Shown: positions 33,133-42,550, counted from the first letter of the stretch. The stretch is 64,000 nt of DNA from Flavobacterium cheongpyeongense (GCF_003202435.1 NZ_QJHK01000021.1:1-64000); one strand, 5' to 3'. Notes: generated by a model not told the origin, from the sequence alone. Program-made: numbers and translations.

Positions 33133-36100
33133 TTGGTATTAAAATATTCTTGAACCTTTTGGTTAAAATTTGAGCGCAAAGGTAGCGATTGTCTATTTAA
33201 AATCTCTACACTATTTAAATAATCCAATAATGAGCTTGGTAACGCATTACTTCTATTAGTGAATTCAGCCTTGTTTGTTTCAGATTGACGCTTCGTATCC
33301 TGACCTTGTTGCTGAACTGCATTATTTAATTTTAATAATTCTTGTTGGATATTTAAGATTCTTTGTAGGTTCTCATTCTTAAATCCTTTATTCAAAAGTT
33401 GCTTTTCAGATTGTTTCATTTGTTCAATAACAGATCTTCCCTGAGAATCTAATCCTTTTCTAGCTAACTCTTTTTGCAACTCTTCACGAAGTTTTACCTG
33501 CTCTTTGTAAATCTCCATTATTTTTTCAGCGTCCCCTTCTCCATCATCACCCTCTTTTCCTTCTGTTTCTCCTTTACCACTTTTACCCTCTTTTCCAGAA
33601 GAGCCATTATTACCACTATTTCCCTGGCCTTCTTTTCCATCTTTTCCCTGACCACTTTTTCCTTGTCCTGGTTTTTGACCCTGACCTTGTCCCGGTTTAT
33701 CTCCTGGTTTATCACCCGGTTTCATTCCGTCTTTCATTTTATCGGCAAGACCTTTTTGCTTTTGAATAATATCCGGCAATTGCATTCCTTGTCCTTGTCC
33801 TGGTTTTGGTTTTCCAGCTCCTGGTTTAGACATAGACATTTGCATGTTATTTAATAAATCACTCAAAAAGTCAGCTAATTTATTAGCAGATGAAACAGCA
33901 TATTGTTGGTGCGAAACTCCTTTTGGAACCTGAACGTCTGTCAAAGATTCAATTGACTTGTCTACATTATATTGTACATTTCCAATTTCCTTAGTTACAT
34001 CTTCTGCTACTTTTGGGTTACGTAAAGACAAAGCAAACAAACTATCATCGACATGTTTGAACTGTTGTTTTAAATTCTGTTGTACTTTAATGTTCTTCGT
34101 ATATATAGAAGAACCCAATTTCATGGATTTAAATTGTTTCATTACATTTTCCTGAGATAATGAATAAGCCAGAAGATTATCCAGAATCTGACGAAGCATT
34201 GCAACGTCTTCTTCTAATTGTTCTTGTTCTCCACCTTCCATACTGGAGTTCATTTGTTGAGCCATACTCTTCATTTTCTTAGAAGCACTTTTCTGTTTTT
34301 GCTTAGCTGAAGAGGTGTTTTTTTTGTTCAATTCATCAGATGCTTTTTGTAAATCATCTTTCAAATCTTTTTCTTTAGAAGCATCAGAAGGAATATCAAA
34401 AGGAGATTTTAACGTTTTGTTTTCTTCTTTTAAGTCTTTTAAATCTTCCTGAATTTTATCAAAAGCTTTATTAATTTCTTCCTGCTTGTCCTGAGTGTTT
34501 TCTTTTTCTTTATTAGAAAGCTGTTCCTGTTTTTCTGCCAGTTTATTTAATTTCTCAGCAACCTGTCCTGCTTTCTTTTCTACATAAAAACGTTTCGTCA
34601 ATTCAACTAATTGTTCTAAATTTCTGGATTGGTTTTTACTGATTTGTTTAAACTTTTCCATTTTATCAAACAGTTCCTCGCTATTTAATTTATCGTTTAG
34701 GTTCTTCAGTTCGTCTAACAATTTCTGGTTTTTCTCTAAATCTTTATCCGCATTATCTAAACGCTTTTGCAAATCTTCTGCTGTTTTATCCTTTTTATCG
34801 TCTTTGAATTTATCTAAATTCTTGTTCATCTTCTCCGCAAACTGCTTCATCATTTCGTCTTGTTGTTTCTGACGCTTGATAAAATCATTGATCTTTTGCT
34901 GATCTTTAAATTCTAAATTATCTTTTTCTTTTCCTGTATTCTGGATCTTATCCATTTCAGAAATTTGCTTGGTTTGATTTTTTAATGATTTAGATAAGCC
35001 GTTTATGTTTTGATTTTGCTGTTCCAATTCCAAATCATGAACTTCATCTGTTGTAGCAACTCTGTCTGAAAAAACAGAAGACTTAGTACGCTTAAAACCA
35101 TGTGGTGCATCGTTATCAAAAACTTCAAAATAGTATTCATAAGATACTCCTTCTTCTACAGGTAAATTACTTGGGAAAGAAAAAACGAACTGGTCAAATA
35201 CTGCCTGCTTTACCGGAATGGTTCCGCGCTTTGCAGTTTGTGGTTTGTTATACTCGTAGAAAACAACCTGCAATTTTGATAAACCGTAGTCATCTCCTAA
35301 TCTTCCCAATACATAATTTTTATCTAATTTTAAACTGTCCGGAGCTGGTGCAACGGTAATTGTTGGATGCTGATCTTTGATGACAGATAGCTGATAATCC
35401 AATTTTTCGTAGTTTTTAACCTTATTATTTGAAGTAAGAATTTGATATTCTGTATTTTGAGCAATATTTTTGCTCAATTTAAACTCATTTTTTGCTTTAT
35501 TAAACTTTAAAAATGCTTTTTTATCCTTCCAAACAATCTCCTGAGTCGACTGCGTATTCATTTTCCATGTTACCAAAGTACCTTCCGGAACAATTGCATT
35601 TCCGGTTCCCTGAATCGTTTCTGATTTCTTTTTTAAATAAGAAGGAAAATTTAAAACCATTTCGAAGTTGGCAATTGATGGAACAGTTATTACTTTTAAT
35701 TCGTATTCTTCTGAGGAAACTGAATTTCCTTCAAAAGAAAAAGAAACATTTTCAACCGGTTTTTCAATCTTGAATTCGAACTTTCCTGGTTGGGAAGATT
35801 CCATAAAATAACTTTCATCACCAATATGAATCATGACATTTTCGGGAACAACCTTTCCTATAGATTCCATTTTTACAACAAAATCTTTGTTCTGTTCAGT
35901 TTGTAAATTTGTATTCAGAATGACAAATTTGAAAGGAGCCGGTGGTAAAAATGTAGCATTAAAATGTACTACCCTATTTAAACTTTGAGAAATAATATTG
36001 CTGTTTCCAGAAATATAAAACACTGCAAAAAGCAAAATTGGAATAAGTGCTAAGGGTAAATACTTTCTGTTTGAATTAAAATTAATAGCATTCCCAAACG

Positions 36101-36551
36101 GAATTGGTTGTAATGAATTTGCTTTTTGCTCTATCGATGCCAACATTAATTCTGAACTTTCTGCTGAATTATCAGAAGCGGATAGCTGTAAAAAATTCGT
36201 TAGTTTATCACTTACTTCTGTAAAATGGTTTCCGATAATAGTCGAAGCCTGATTATAATCGATTCCTTTTTGAAGTTTGAATAACTTAAATATTGGAAAC
36301 ATAATAAAACGAAACAAAAGAAAAACTTCTACTCCAATAAAAAGCCAGAATAAAAATGTTCTTCCGAGTGGTTTTAACCAAAGGAAATACTCTATAAAAA
36401 GCGTAAACAAAAAATACAAAAGTCCGAAACCGGTAAAAAGAAGAATCCCTTTTATGAGTTCGTTGGTATAATATTTTTTAATAAAAGCTTCCAGTTTTGC
36501 GTATATGGCAGACGTTGTTTTCAAAATGAATCTGTTTGATTTATAACCCAT
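33129..36551 (-). CDS. Large DUF4175-family membrane protein with coiled coil
   Basis: This is a 1140-residue protein. Two membrane segments lie near the N-terminus (ELIKGILLFTGFGLLYFLFTLFI, FLFWLFIGVEVFLLFRFIMFPIF) and one at about 160-180 (YLPLALIPILLFAVFYISG). An Ig-like periplasmic part of about 330 residues follows, then about 350 residues of charged coiled coil (KQQDEMMKQFAEKMNKNLDKF ...). A Gly/Pro/Lys-rich linker (PGQGQGQKPGQGKSGQGKDG) and a conserved helical end (FTNRSNALPSSLLDYLNSVEIL) close the protein. The family is conserved in Bacteroidetes but its function is not established. I chose ATG 36551 (MGYKSNRFIL) over 36587. It shares a transcript with ybeY. Confidence 0.83.
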   Translation of the reverse strand: MGYKSNRFILKTTSAIYAKLEAFIKKYYTNELIKGILLFTGFGLLYFLFTLFIEYFLWLKPLGRTFLFWLFIGVEVFLLFRFIMFPIFKLFKLQKGIDYNQASTIIGNHFTEVSDKLTNFLQLSASDNSAESSELMLASIEQKANSLQPIPFGNAINFNSNRKYLPLALIPILLFAVFYISGNSNIISQSLNRVVHFNATFLPPAPFKFVILNTNLQTEQNKDFVVKMESIGKVVPENVMIHIGDESYFMESSQPGKFEFKIEKPVENVSFSFEGNSVSSEEYELKVITVPSIANFEMVLNFPSYLKKKSETIQGTGNAIVPEGTLVTWKMNTQSTQEIVWKDKKAFLKFNKAKNEFKLSKNIAQNTEYQILTSNNKVKNYEKLDYQLSVIKDQHPTITVAPAPDSLKLDKNYVLGRLGDDYGLSKLQVVFYEYNKPQTAKRGTIPVKQAVFDQFVFSFPSNLPVEEGVSYEYYFEVFDNDAPHGFKRTKSSVFSDRVATTDEVHDLELEQQNQNINGLSKSLKNQTKQISEMDKIQNTGKEKDNLEFKDQQKINDFIKRQKQQDEMMKQFAEKMNKNLDKFKDDKKDKTAEDLQKRLDNADKDLEKNQKLLDELKNLNDKLNSEELFDKMEKFKQISKNQSRNLEQLVELTKRFYVEKKAGQVAEKLNKLAEKQEQLSNKEKENTQDKQEEINKAFDKIQEDLKDLKEENKTLKSPFDIPSDASKEKDLKDDLQKASDELNKKNTSSAKQKQKSASKKMKSMAQQMNSSMEGGEQEQLEEDVAMLRQILDNLLAYSLSQENVMKQFKSMKLGSSIYTKNIKVQQNLKQQFKHVDDSLFALSLRNPKVAEDVTKEIGNVQYNVDKSIESLTDVQVPKGVSHQQYAVSSANKLADFLSDLLNNMQMSMSKPGAGKPKPGQGQGMQLPDIIQKQKGLADKMKDGMKPGDKPGDKPGQGQGQKPGQGKSGQGKDGKEGQGNSGNNGSSGKEGKSGKGETEGKEGDDGEGDAEKIMEIYKEQVKLREELQKELARKGLDSQGRSVIEQMKQSEKQLLNKGFKNENLQRILNIQQELLKLNNAVQQQGQDTKRQSETNKAEFTNRSNALPSSLLDYLNSVEILNRQSLPLRSNFNQKVQEYFNTK

Positions 36552-36577
36552 AAAAGTAGTAATTATAACGATAAGTC

Positions 36578-36655
36578 TGAAAGTCAAAAGTCGAAAGTCA
36601 AAAGTTTAGCAAACAGCTAAAAACCTTTCAGACTTTCGACTTTTGGCTTTTGACT
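36578..36655. repeat. Inverted repeat in the DUF4175/gltX divergent promoter
   Basis: The words AAAGTCAAAAGTCGAAAGTC on the left are mirrored by GACTTTCGACTTTTGGCTTT on the right, around a loop of about 20 bases. The right arm contains the TTTG element used by the gltX promoter, so hairpin or cruciform formation could affect gltX transcription. Confidence 0.6.
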
Positions 36656-36670
36656 AATATCGTATCTTTG
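36642..36670 (+). promoter_or_regulatory. Promoter of gltX (TTTG-N17-TATCTTTG)
   Basis: TTTG (36642-36645) and TATCTTTG (36663-36670) are spaced by 17 bp, with the ATG 18 bp further on. This is a full consensus match. Confidence 0.78.
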
Positions 36671-36688
36671 CATCAAAATTTATACAAA

Positions 36689-38182
36689 ATGTCAAAGCAA
36701 GTTCGTGTGCGTTTTGCACCAAGCCCAACAGGAGCATTACATATTGGCGGAGTTCGTACTGCCCTATTTAATTATTTATTTGCCAAAAAAAACAATGGTG
36801 TTTTTTATTTAAGAATTGAAGATACAGATCAAACCCGTTTTGTTCCTGGTGCCGAAGCTTATATTATGGAAGCATTGGAATGGTTAGGAATTGCTCCTGA
36901 CGAAACAGTTGGGAAAAATGAAAAATTTGGTCCGTACAGACAAAGTGAACGTAAAGATTTATACCTACAATATGCAGATCAACTAATCAATTCTGGTTGG
37001 GCATATTATGCTTTTGATACACCGGAAGCTTTGGATACTTGTAGAAAACAGCACGAAGCTGAAGGAAAAACATTTATTTATAATCATCAAAATCGTGAAA
37101 AATTAGATACTTCGTTAGTAATTTCTCTTGAAGAAACTGCTAAAAGAATTGCAAATGGAGAACATTATGTAATCCGTTTTAAAACTCCGGTTGACGAAAC
37201 TTTACACTTAAAAGATATCATTCGTGGTGATGTAAAATTTGAAACGAATCTTCTTGACGATAAAGTATTATTCAAAAGTGACGGAATGCCAACCTACCAT
37301 TTGGCCAATATTGTCGACGATCATTTGATGGAAACTTCACATGTTATTCGTGGTGAGGAATGGTTACCCTCTATGCCGCTTCACGTTTTATTGTACAGAG
37401 CTTTTGGTTGGGATGCTCCGGAATTTGCTCATTTACCTTTGATTTTAAAACCAAGTGGAAAAGGAAAACTATCAAAACGTGATGGTGAGGTTGGAGGATT
37501 TCCTGTGTTTCCTTTAGATTGGAGAGATTTAAAAGGTTTTAAAGGTGAAGGATATTTACCAGAAGCTTTGGTAAACTTTTTATCAATGATTGGTTGGAAC
37601 GATGGAACTGAAAGAGAATATTTTTCATTAGAAGAATTATGCCAATCTTTTGACTTAAACAGAGTTCATAAAGCAGGCGCAAGATTTGATATTGATAAAG
37701 CTAAATCTGTGAATCATTATTATTTATCAAACAAAAGTGATTCGTATTTAGCTGAAACTTTTCAATCTGTTTTAGATGAAAAAGGAATTAAAGCAGATAG
37801 AAAAGTTGTTGAAAAAATAATATCATCAATAAAAGAACGTCTGTTTTTAACAACTGACATTTGGGATTTAACTGATTTCTTTTTCCAGGCACCAACATCT
37901 TATGATGAAAAAGCAAGCAAAAACTGGAAGGAAGAAACACCAACACTAATGCAGGAATTAATTTCAGTTTTAGAAAATATCGAAGATTTTACTTCAGTAA
38001 ATATTGAAGCAATTGTAAAAGACTGGTTAACCAAAAATGAAATTGGAATGGGGAAAGTTATGCAGCCTTTCCGTTTGAGTTTGGTTGGCGCTTTGAAGGG
38101 CCCTCACCTATTTGACATTGTTGAAATCATAGGAAAAGAAGAAACTATTTCTAGAATTCAGAAAGCAATTGCTACCTTATAA
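36689..38182 (+). CDS. gltX: Glutamate--tRNA ligase
   Basis: This 497-residue class I synthetase charges tRNA-Glu. The HIGH motif is in APSPTGALHIGGVRTALFN (H18-G21) and the KMSKS-type motif is KLSKR (260-264). The catalytic-core phrases FYLRIEDTDQTR and PTYHLANIVDDHLMETSHVIRGEEWLPS are strongly conserved. I chose ATG 36689 because an earlier in-frame ATG (36650) lies within the promoter. It is monocistronic with a terminator 4 bp after the stop. Confidence 0.97.
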   Translation: MSKQVRVRFAPSPTGALHIGGVRTALFNYLFAKKNNGVFYLRIEDTDQTRFVPGAEAYIMEALEWLGIAPDETVGKNEKFGPYRQSERKDLYLQYADQLINSGWAYYAFDTPEALDTCRKQHEAEGKTFIYNHQNREKLDTSLVISLEETAKRIANGEHYVIRFKTPVDETLHLKDIIRGDVKFETNLLDDKVLFKSDGMPTYHLANIVDDHLMETSHVIRGEEWLPSMPLHVLLYRAFGWDAPEFAHLPLILKPSGKGKLSKRDGEVGGFPVFPLDWRDLKGFKGEGYLPEALVNFLSMIGWNDGTEREYFSLEELCQSFDLNRVHKAGARFDIDKAKSVNHYYLSNKSDSYLAETFQSVLDEKGIKADRKVVEKIISSIKERLFLTTDIWDLTDFFFQAPTSYDEKASKNWKEETPTLMQELISVLENIEDFTSVNIEAIVKDWLTKNEIGMGKVMQPFRLSLVGALKGPHLFDIVEIIGKEETISRIQKAIATL

Positions 38183-38186
38183 AACT

Positions 38187-38217
38187 AAAAAGTCCCGATT
38201 AAATCGGGACTTTTTTT
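38187..38217. terminator. Bidirectional terminator, gltX and the convergent gene
   Basis: A 14-bp stem AAAAAGTCCCGATT / AATCGGGACTTTTT is followed by a T7 run on the plus strand and an equivalent run on the minus strand. It serves both convergent genes. Confidence 0.88.
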
Positions 38218-38220
38218 ATG

Positions 38221-39651
38221 TTAATCTTTAAAAAAGGTTACTTTATAATATTGATTATTATCAGTTTCAAATAACCAAATACCTAATTTAGAAAAATAAG
38301 AAGAAAAATATAAATCATTCTTTGATTTAACACTTTTTATGTAATCTGCAATTTTTGGATAATAATTAATAGCTATAATACTTTCAAAGCTAAATTTTAC
38401 ATCTTTAAACCCTTTTAGACTTGTATTTATTCCATAATCATAATTATTCATATTATTTGGATGAGCAAATGTCTCATTAAATTCTATATTTTGTGATTTA
38501 ATTATTTTTCCAGAAGATTGATCAATAATACTATAATTGAAAAAACTCTTTAAACCACCTATTTTAATATTAAAACAAAGATTGTTATTTAATTGAAATA
38601 AGTCAACAAAAACAGAAATCATTACATGTCGACTATTGAAACCAGCATCATCTATTTTATTGATTGATTCCCAAATTTTATTCCCTGATTTATCAAATTT
38701 AAAAATATAAAACCCTTTAGGATTTGCCATATCATTCAATTTTCCAAACTCATCTCCATATAATCCATAAATATAAAGATCTCCAGTTTCAGAATCTTTA
38801 ATATAATTATTAATGGAAAGATCGTCACTAAAATGGAGAAATTTGTTATCATATCCTCCATATGTAAATTCACCTCCACCATTTCTTGAATAAAGAAATA
38901 CATGATTAGCTATTTTTAAATCATAAACTAGTTCGTCAACTTTTTTTCCATCATTTGAAAATCTTGTTTTATACAGAATAGTATTTGCATAGTCTTTCGA
39001 AATAGATTTTCCATCTAAATCAACAGTTTCATCTTTATTAACGACTAAATTAAATCTAAATTTCTCCTTACTTTTGATAAAATTAGGTCCAATAAATTTA
39101 ATTAAACTAGGTTTTTCTATTTTATACAGTTCTTTTTTTCTTGTAACTATATCTTTAACAGTTAAATAAATATCATCTTTTTCAAAGTCAATATCAAATT
39201 CATTTTTTTTATTTTTTAAATAAAATTCATTTTTTGCTGTAAAAAAACCATATCCACTATAAAAACCAGTCATATCTCTTACCTCAGATTTTTCTAATTC
39301 AATATATTTATCGTTAATTAAATATTTAGTTTTTGAATTAAATACTCCCGAAGAAATATCAGTTACTAACAAAGCATCTTTATTTACTGAAAACATAGTT
39401 CCAATTACTTTCTTATCAGTAAAAAGAACTTTTTTTGAACCATTAGCATCATAAGTATACATACTATTAATCTCATCAGCTTTAACCAAACCACCCCCTT
39501 TATTTCCTTTAGATATTACAAATAAATTGCTATCAGAAAGTAAAAAATAACTTAGTGGTTTATTTTTTTTTTCATACTTTTCTTCAATAACAGTTTGAGC
39601 AGATAAATAAACAGACGAAAGCAAGGCAATACTAAGTAGTATTTTTTTCAT
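38221..39651 (-). CDS. Exported protein of unknown function
   Basis: This 476-residue protein has a signal peptide (MKKILLSIALLSSVYLSAQ). The mature part is a run of beta strands with recurring phrases such as DLYIYGLYGDEFGKLNDMANPKGFYIFKFDKSGNKIWES, which suggests a beta-propeller-like fold. No T9SS C-terminal domain is visible, so it is probably periplasmic. A promoter-like TACTTTTG lies at 39688-39681. It is richer in AT than its neighbours. Confidence 0.65.
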   Translation of the reverse strand: MKKILLSIALLSSVYLSAQTVIEEKYEKKNKPLSYFLLSDSNLFVISKGNKGGGLVKADEINSMYTYDANGSKKVLFTDKKVIGTMFSVNKDALLVTDISSGVFNSKTKYLINDKYIELEKSEVRDMTGFYSGYGFFTAKNEFYLKNKKNEFDIDFEKDDIYLTVKDIVTRKKELYKIEKPSLIKFIGPNFIKSKEKFRFNLVVNKDETVDLDGKSISKDYANTILYKTRFSNDGKKVDELVYDLKIANHVFLYSRNGGGEFTYGGYDNKFLHFSDDLSINNYIKDSETGDLYIYGLYGDEFGKLNDMANPKGFYIFKFDKSGNKIWESINKIDDAGFNSRHVMISVFVDLFQLNNNLCFNIKIGGLKSFFNYSIIDQSSGKIIKSQNIEFNETFAHPNNMNNYDYGINTSLKGFKDVKFSFESIIAINYYPKIADYIKSVKSKNDLYFSSYFSKLGIWLFETDNNQYYKVTFFKD

Positions 39652-39680
39652 AAATTTTTATATTGTTTTAATTAACGAAC

Positions 39681-39688
39681 CAAAAGTA
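39681..39688 (-). promoter_or_regulatory. TAnnTTTG element of the exported-protein gene
   Basis: TACTTTTG on the minus strand, 30 bp before the ATG at 39651. No TTTG at the standard -33 spacing. Confidence 0.45.
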
Positions 39689-39786
39689 AAATAAATTTTA
39701 ACAAAAAAAATCGGTTAAACAAATAAAATTTAAATAAAAAGAAATTTCGTAATTTACACATCCATAAAACTTAAATCAATATTATT

Positions 39787-40767
39787 ATGAGTATTCCATT
39801 TATTATCATTTTAGTCTTCGGCTTCTTTATTTTCCTCTCTTCTTTCTTTACTGTGAAACAACAATCGTCTGTTGTAATAGAAAGATTTGGTAAATTTTTA
39901 AGCGTCAGAAATTCCGGTTTACAACTTAAAATTCCGATTGTCGACAGAATTGCCGGACGTGTAAATCTAAAAATTCAACAGTTAGATGTTATCATTGAAA
40001 CGAAAACCAAAGACAATGTTTTTATTAAAATGAAAGTTTCAGTTCAGTTTAAAGTTATTCAGGAAAAAGTTTACGATGCCTTTTATAAATTGGAATATCC
40101 ACACGATCAAATTACTGCTTATGTATTTGATGTGGTTCGTGCCGAAGTTCCCAAATTAAAACTGGATGACGTTTTTGAAAGAAAAGATGATATCGCCATT
40201 GCAGTAAAAAGAGAATTAAATGAAGCCATGACTACTTATGGTTATGATATTATCAATACTTTGGTGACTGATATTGATCCGGATATTCAGGTAAAAAATG
40301 CTATGAACAGAATCAACGCTGCCGACAGAGAAAAAACGGCTGCCGAATTTGAAGCAGAAAGTTCAAGAATCAGAATTGTTGCAAAAGCAAAAGCCGAGGC
40401 TGAAAGTAAACGTTTACAAGGTCAGGGTATTGCAGATCAGCGTCGTGAAATTGCACGAGGTTTAGTAGAAAGTGTTGAAGTTTTGAACAATGTGGGAATC
40501 AATTCTCAGGAAGCTTCTGCCTTAATTGTGGTTACGCAACATTATGATACACTGCAAGCAATTGGAGCTGATGCAAATTCAAATTTAATTTTGTTACCAA
40601 ATTCTCCACAGGCAGGAAGTGACATGCTGAACAATATGGTCGCTTCATTCTCAGCATCTAACCAAGTTGGGGAAATGATGAAGAAAAACAATAAAAAAGT
40701 GGAGAAACCAAAACCAATACAGCCACAATCAGGATACGAAGACGAGGCAACACCAGAAATTAAATAA
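39787..40767 (+). CDS. SPFH/band-7 (stomatin-like) membrane protein
   Basis: This 326-residue protein has an N-terminal membrane helix (IPFIIILVFGFFIFLSSFFTV), then the SPFH domain (QQSSVVIERFGKFLSVRNSGLQLKIPIVDRIAGRVNLKIQ). An alanine/glutamate-rich coiled coil follows (AADREKTAAEFEAESSRIRIVAKAKAEAESKRLQGQG), then a flexible tail. The plan matches QmcA/stomatin-type scaffolds of membrane microdomains. Length is normal. It converges on the YtxH operon, sharing a terminator. Confidence 0.9.
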   Translation: MSIPFIIILVFGFFIFLSSFFTVKQQSSVVIERFGKFLSVRNSGLQLKIPIVDRIAGRVNLKIQQLDVIIETKTKDNVFIKMKVSVQFKVIQEKVYDAFYKLEYPHDQITAYVFDVVRAEVPKLKLDDVFERKDDIAIAVKRELNEAMTTYGYDIINTLVTDIDPDIQVKNAMNRINAADREKTAAEFEAESSRIRIVAKAKAEAESKRLQGQGIADQRREIARGLVESVEVLNNVGINSQEASALIVVTQHYDTLQAIGADANSNLILLPNSPQAGSDMLNNMVASFSASNQVGEMMKKNNKKVEKPKPIQPQSGYEDEATPEIK

Positions 40768-40778
40768 ATATTAAAACT

Positions 40779-40804
40779 AAAAAGAGGCTTAACTGCCTCT
40801 TTTT
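40779..40804. terminator. Bidirectional terminator overlapping a coding end
   Basis: The 10-bp stem AAAAAGAGGC / GCCTCTTTTT with loop TTAACT serves the SPFH gene. On the minus strand one arm is made by the last codons of the DUF6327-type gene (KKRG, with the stop in the loop). Confidence 0.85.
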
Positions 40805-41043
40805 TTATTTATAAACCAATTGATTATAAAGGGTAAAACCGATTGTAAAATGCTTCCATAAGAATGTGAAAAGTAATCTTTAAACGAAAAAAATATGCCA
40901 CTCAAAACATTTTGAGGTGTAATACTTTCTTTAGTTTTTTGTAAACTCAAAACCAATTTTTGATAATTAATATCCTTCTGTAATTTCAGAATTTCTAAAT
41001 CTCTTTCAATTTGAGCGTATGATGAGTATTTTTTTGGTATCAT
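40789..41043 (-). CDS. Small DUF6327-type protein
   Basis: This 84-residue protein has a Tyr-Ser-rich start (MIPKKYSSYAQIERDLEILKLQKDINYQKL), a helical middle and an amphipathic end (ILQSVLPFIINWFINKKRGS). It resembles the short DUF6327 partner found after YtxH and holin-X genes in Flavobacteria. The function is unknown. It starts 2 bp after the preceding gene's stop. Confidence 0.7.
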   Translation of the reverse strand: MIPKKYSSYAQIERDLEILKLQKDINYQKLVLSLQKTKESITPQNVLSGIFFSFKDYFSHSYGSILQSVLPFIINWFINKKRGS

Positions 41044-41045
41044 AA

Positions 41046-41396
41046 TTAGTCATTAAAAAAGATTTCTGAAAATTTCTCTAGAATTGGGCCTTCAACAAAC
41101 TTATCTTTTATAAGGAAAAGTAAAACTGTAAAAACAAGATAGATCCCTCCTACTACTAAAAAACCAAGTGCATTACTTTCAAATAAGGATCCAAAAGCAT
41201 ACGCTGCTGCAAAAGATCCGAAAATTAAAGCCATACTAAAACATAATAAAATCAAGGTAAACTTAAAAATTAAAGTCGTTGATTTCATCGCAACTTTAAA
41301 ACCCCAAAGTTTATAATATGCCAAATTACTATCAATATAAGCTTTAGTACTTTTCTGAATATTCTCGGTATTTTCTTTTAATTCTTCAAAAGCCAT
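41046..41396 (-). CDS. Holin-X-like (phage-holin superfamily) membrane protein
   Basis: This 116-residue protein has an amphipathic N-terminal helix (ELKENTENIQKSTKAYIDSNLAYYKLWGFKVAMKS) and two membrane helices (LIFKFTLILLCFSMALIFGSFAAAYAFG and LGFLVVGGIYLVFTVLLFLI). Proteins of this type (Pfam holin-X 3_6) are chromosomal envelope proteins that accompany YtxH and are probably stress-induced. They are not phage lysis genes. It is the middle gene of a three-gene operon. Confidence 0.75.
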   Translation of the reverse strand: MAFEELKENTENIQKSTKAYIDSNLAYYKLWGFKVAMKSTTLIFKFTLILLCFSMALIFGSFAAAYAFGSLFESNALGFLVVGGIYLVFTVLLFLIKDKFVEGPILEKFSEIFFND

Positions 41397-41469
41397 AATT
41401 ATAGATTGGTTTAAAAAAGAAGCACAAAAAATACTATGATAAGTAAGTTCTGTGCTTTTGTATTACTTT

Positions 41470-41796
41470 TTATTTTTGATATTTAGCATTTTGCTCTTTT
41501 AAATCAGCCAATTTAGATTCCAGAAAAGAAATAACTTCATCTGCTTTCTGGCTTACATTTGAAAGTAAATTATCAAAAGTTCCATCTAAATTTTGTGTAG
41601 CACTTGTGAATTTTTCACGCAGAACATCTGAAGTAGCTCCTAAAGAATCTTTTAAGTTATCCGTTGCATCATCTAAACCTTCCTTAATTTTTGCTCTTGT
41701 ATTGGAACCTTTATCCGGAGCTAATAAAATCCCTATTGCTGCACCCACGGCAGCACCTGCAATAATAGCAGCAATTGTATTTGAATTTTTTGACAT
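41470..41796 (-). CDS. YtxH-domain envelope-stress protein
   Basis: This 108-residue protein starts with a glycine-alanine-rich membrane helix (TIAAIIAGAAVGAAIGILLAPDKGSNTRAKIKEG), the YtxH signature. A long amphipathic helix with DDATDNLKDSLGATSDVLREKF follows. Such proteins are usually induced in general stress. A TATCTTTA element (minus strand, 41827-41820) lies 24 bp upstream. The holin-X-like gene follows after 73 bp. Confidence 0.85.
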   Translation of the reverse strand: MSKNSNTIAAIIAGAAVGAAIGILLAPDKGSNTRAKIKEGLDDATDNLKDSLGATSDVLREKFTSATQNLDGTFDNLLSNVSQKADEVISFLESKLADLKEQNAKYQK

Positions 41797-42019
41797 GATA
41801 TTAAAATTTAAGTGTTTAATAAAGATACTCTTTTCTTATATTATAAAATAGTATTTAAATTTCTTTGATTAAAAATCAAAATTGATAAGCCATAAAACCA
41901 ATTCCGAATTAAGACTCAGAATAAAAAAAGTAAATTTTAAATTTTATAAAAATCTGATTTAATTTTCTAAAGTGTCATTTTTAAAATTATAAATTTCAGA
42001 TTTGACCTTTGGATAAAAA

Positions 42020-42235
42020 TAGCAACTTTATAAACAATTGTATGTTAATAACCCGTTAAACTGATAAAAAAGACATATAAAATTAAAATAAAGCTCAAAA
42101 ATAAACAATTATTCAAAAGATGAGTTAAGAGATGGAAGAAGTAAAAAAAGGTCTTAAAATTAAATTATGAAGGTCTTTTTTAGTTTATATTATCTATTTA
42201 AAATTAAATAATAATAGATTTTATATATAATAATT
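42020..42235. repeat. Tandem non-coding element, copy 1
   Basis: Shares with copy 2 CAACTTTATAAACAAT, TGTTAATAA, the 17-base block TAAAATTAAAATAAAGC and the block TTATGAAGGT, all in the same order and about 318 bp apart. A degenerate non-coding RNA or regulatory element are both possible. Confidence 0.6.
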
Positions 42236-42337
42236 AAAATATTTTAAATCAAAAAAAATAATCATTAAAACTGATTTTATAAAATTTTATTTTCAATTTA
42301 AAGAAATTTGCTCATTCATCTAAAAGTAGATTTAAAA

Positions 42338-42545
42338 TAACAACTTTATAAACAATCTGTTGTTAATAAGTTATAAAGATAACCAAAAAAAGAGCTAAAA
42401 TTAAAATAAAGCGTTTATTTTAACTATTTTTAAAAAGATGAATTCTATATCGGAAGAAATAAAAAAACCTTTTAAAATTAATTTATGAAGGTTAATTTTA
42501 ATATAAAATATTTATTAAAATTATATTTTATATAGAAAATATAAA
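42338..42545. repeat. Tandem non-coding element, copy 2
   Basis: Second, diverged copy, placed between copy 1 and the glnS terminator. It carries an inverted pair AACCTT / AAGGTT around TTAAAATTAATTTATG that copy 1 has partly lost. Confidence 0.6.
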
Positions 42546-42550
42546 TAATT

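Noticed and set aside
33474..33854. 126-codon plus-strand frame within the DUF4175 gene
   Set aside because: Antisense to the charged linker; Ser/Phe-rich translation is the complement of Lys/Gly codons.
41046..41396. Phage remnant suggested by the holin-like gene
   Set aside because: The holin-X family is chromosomal and lies beside YtxH; no other phage gene is present.
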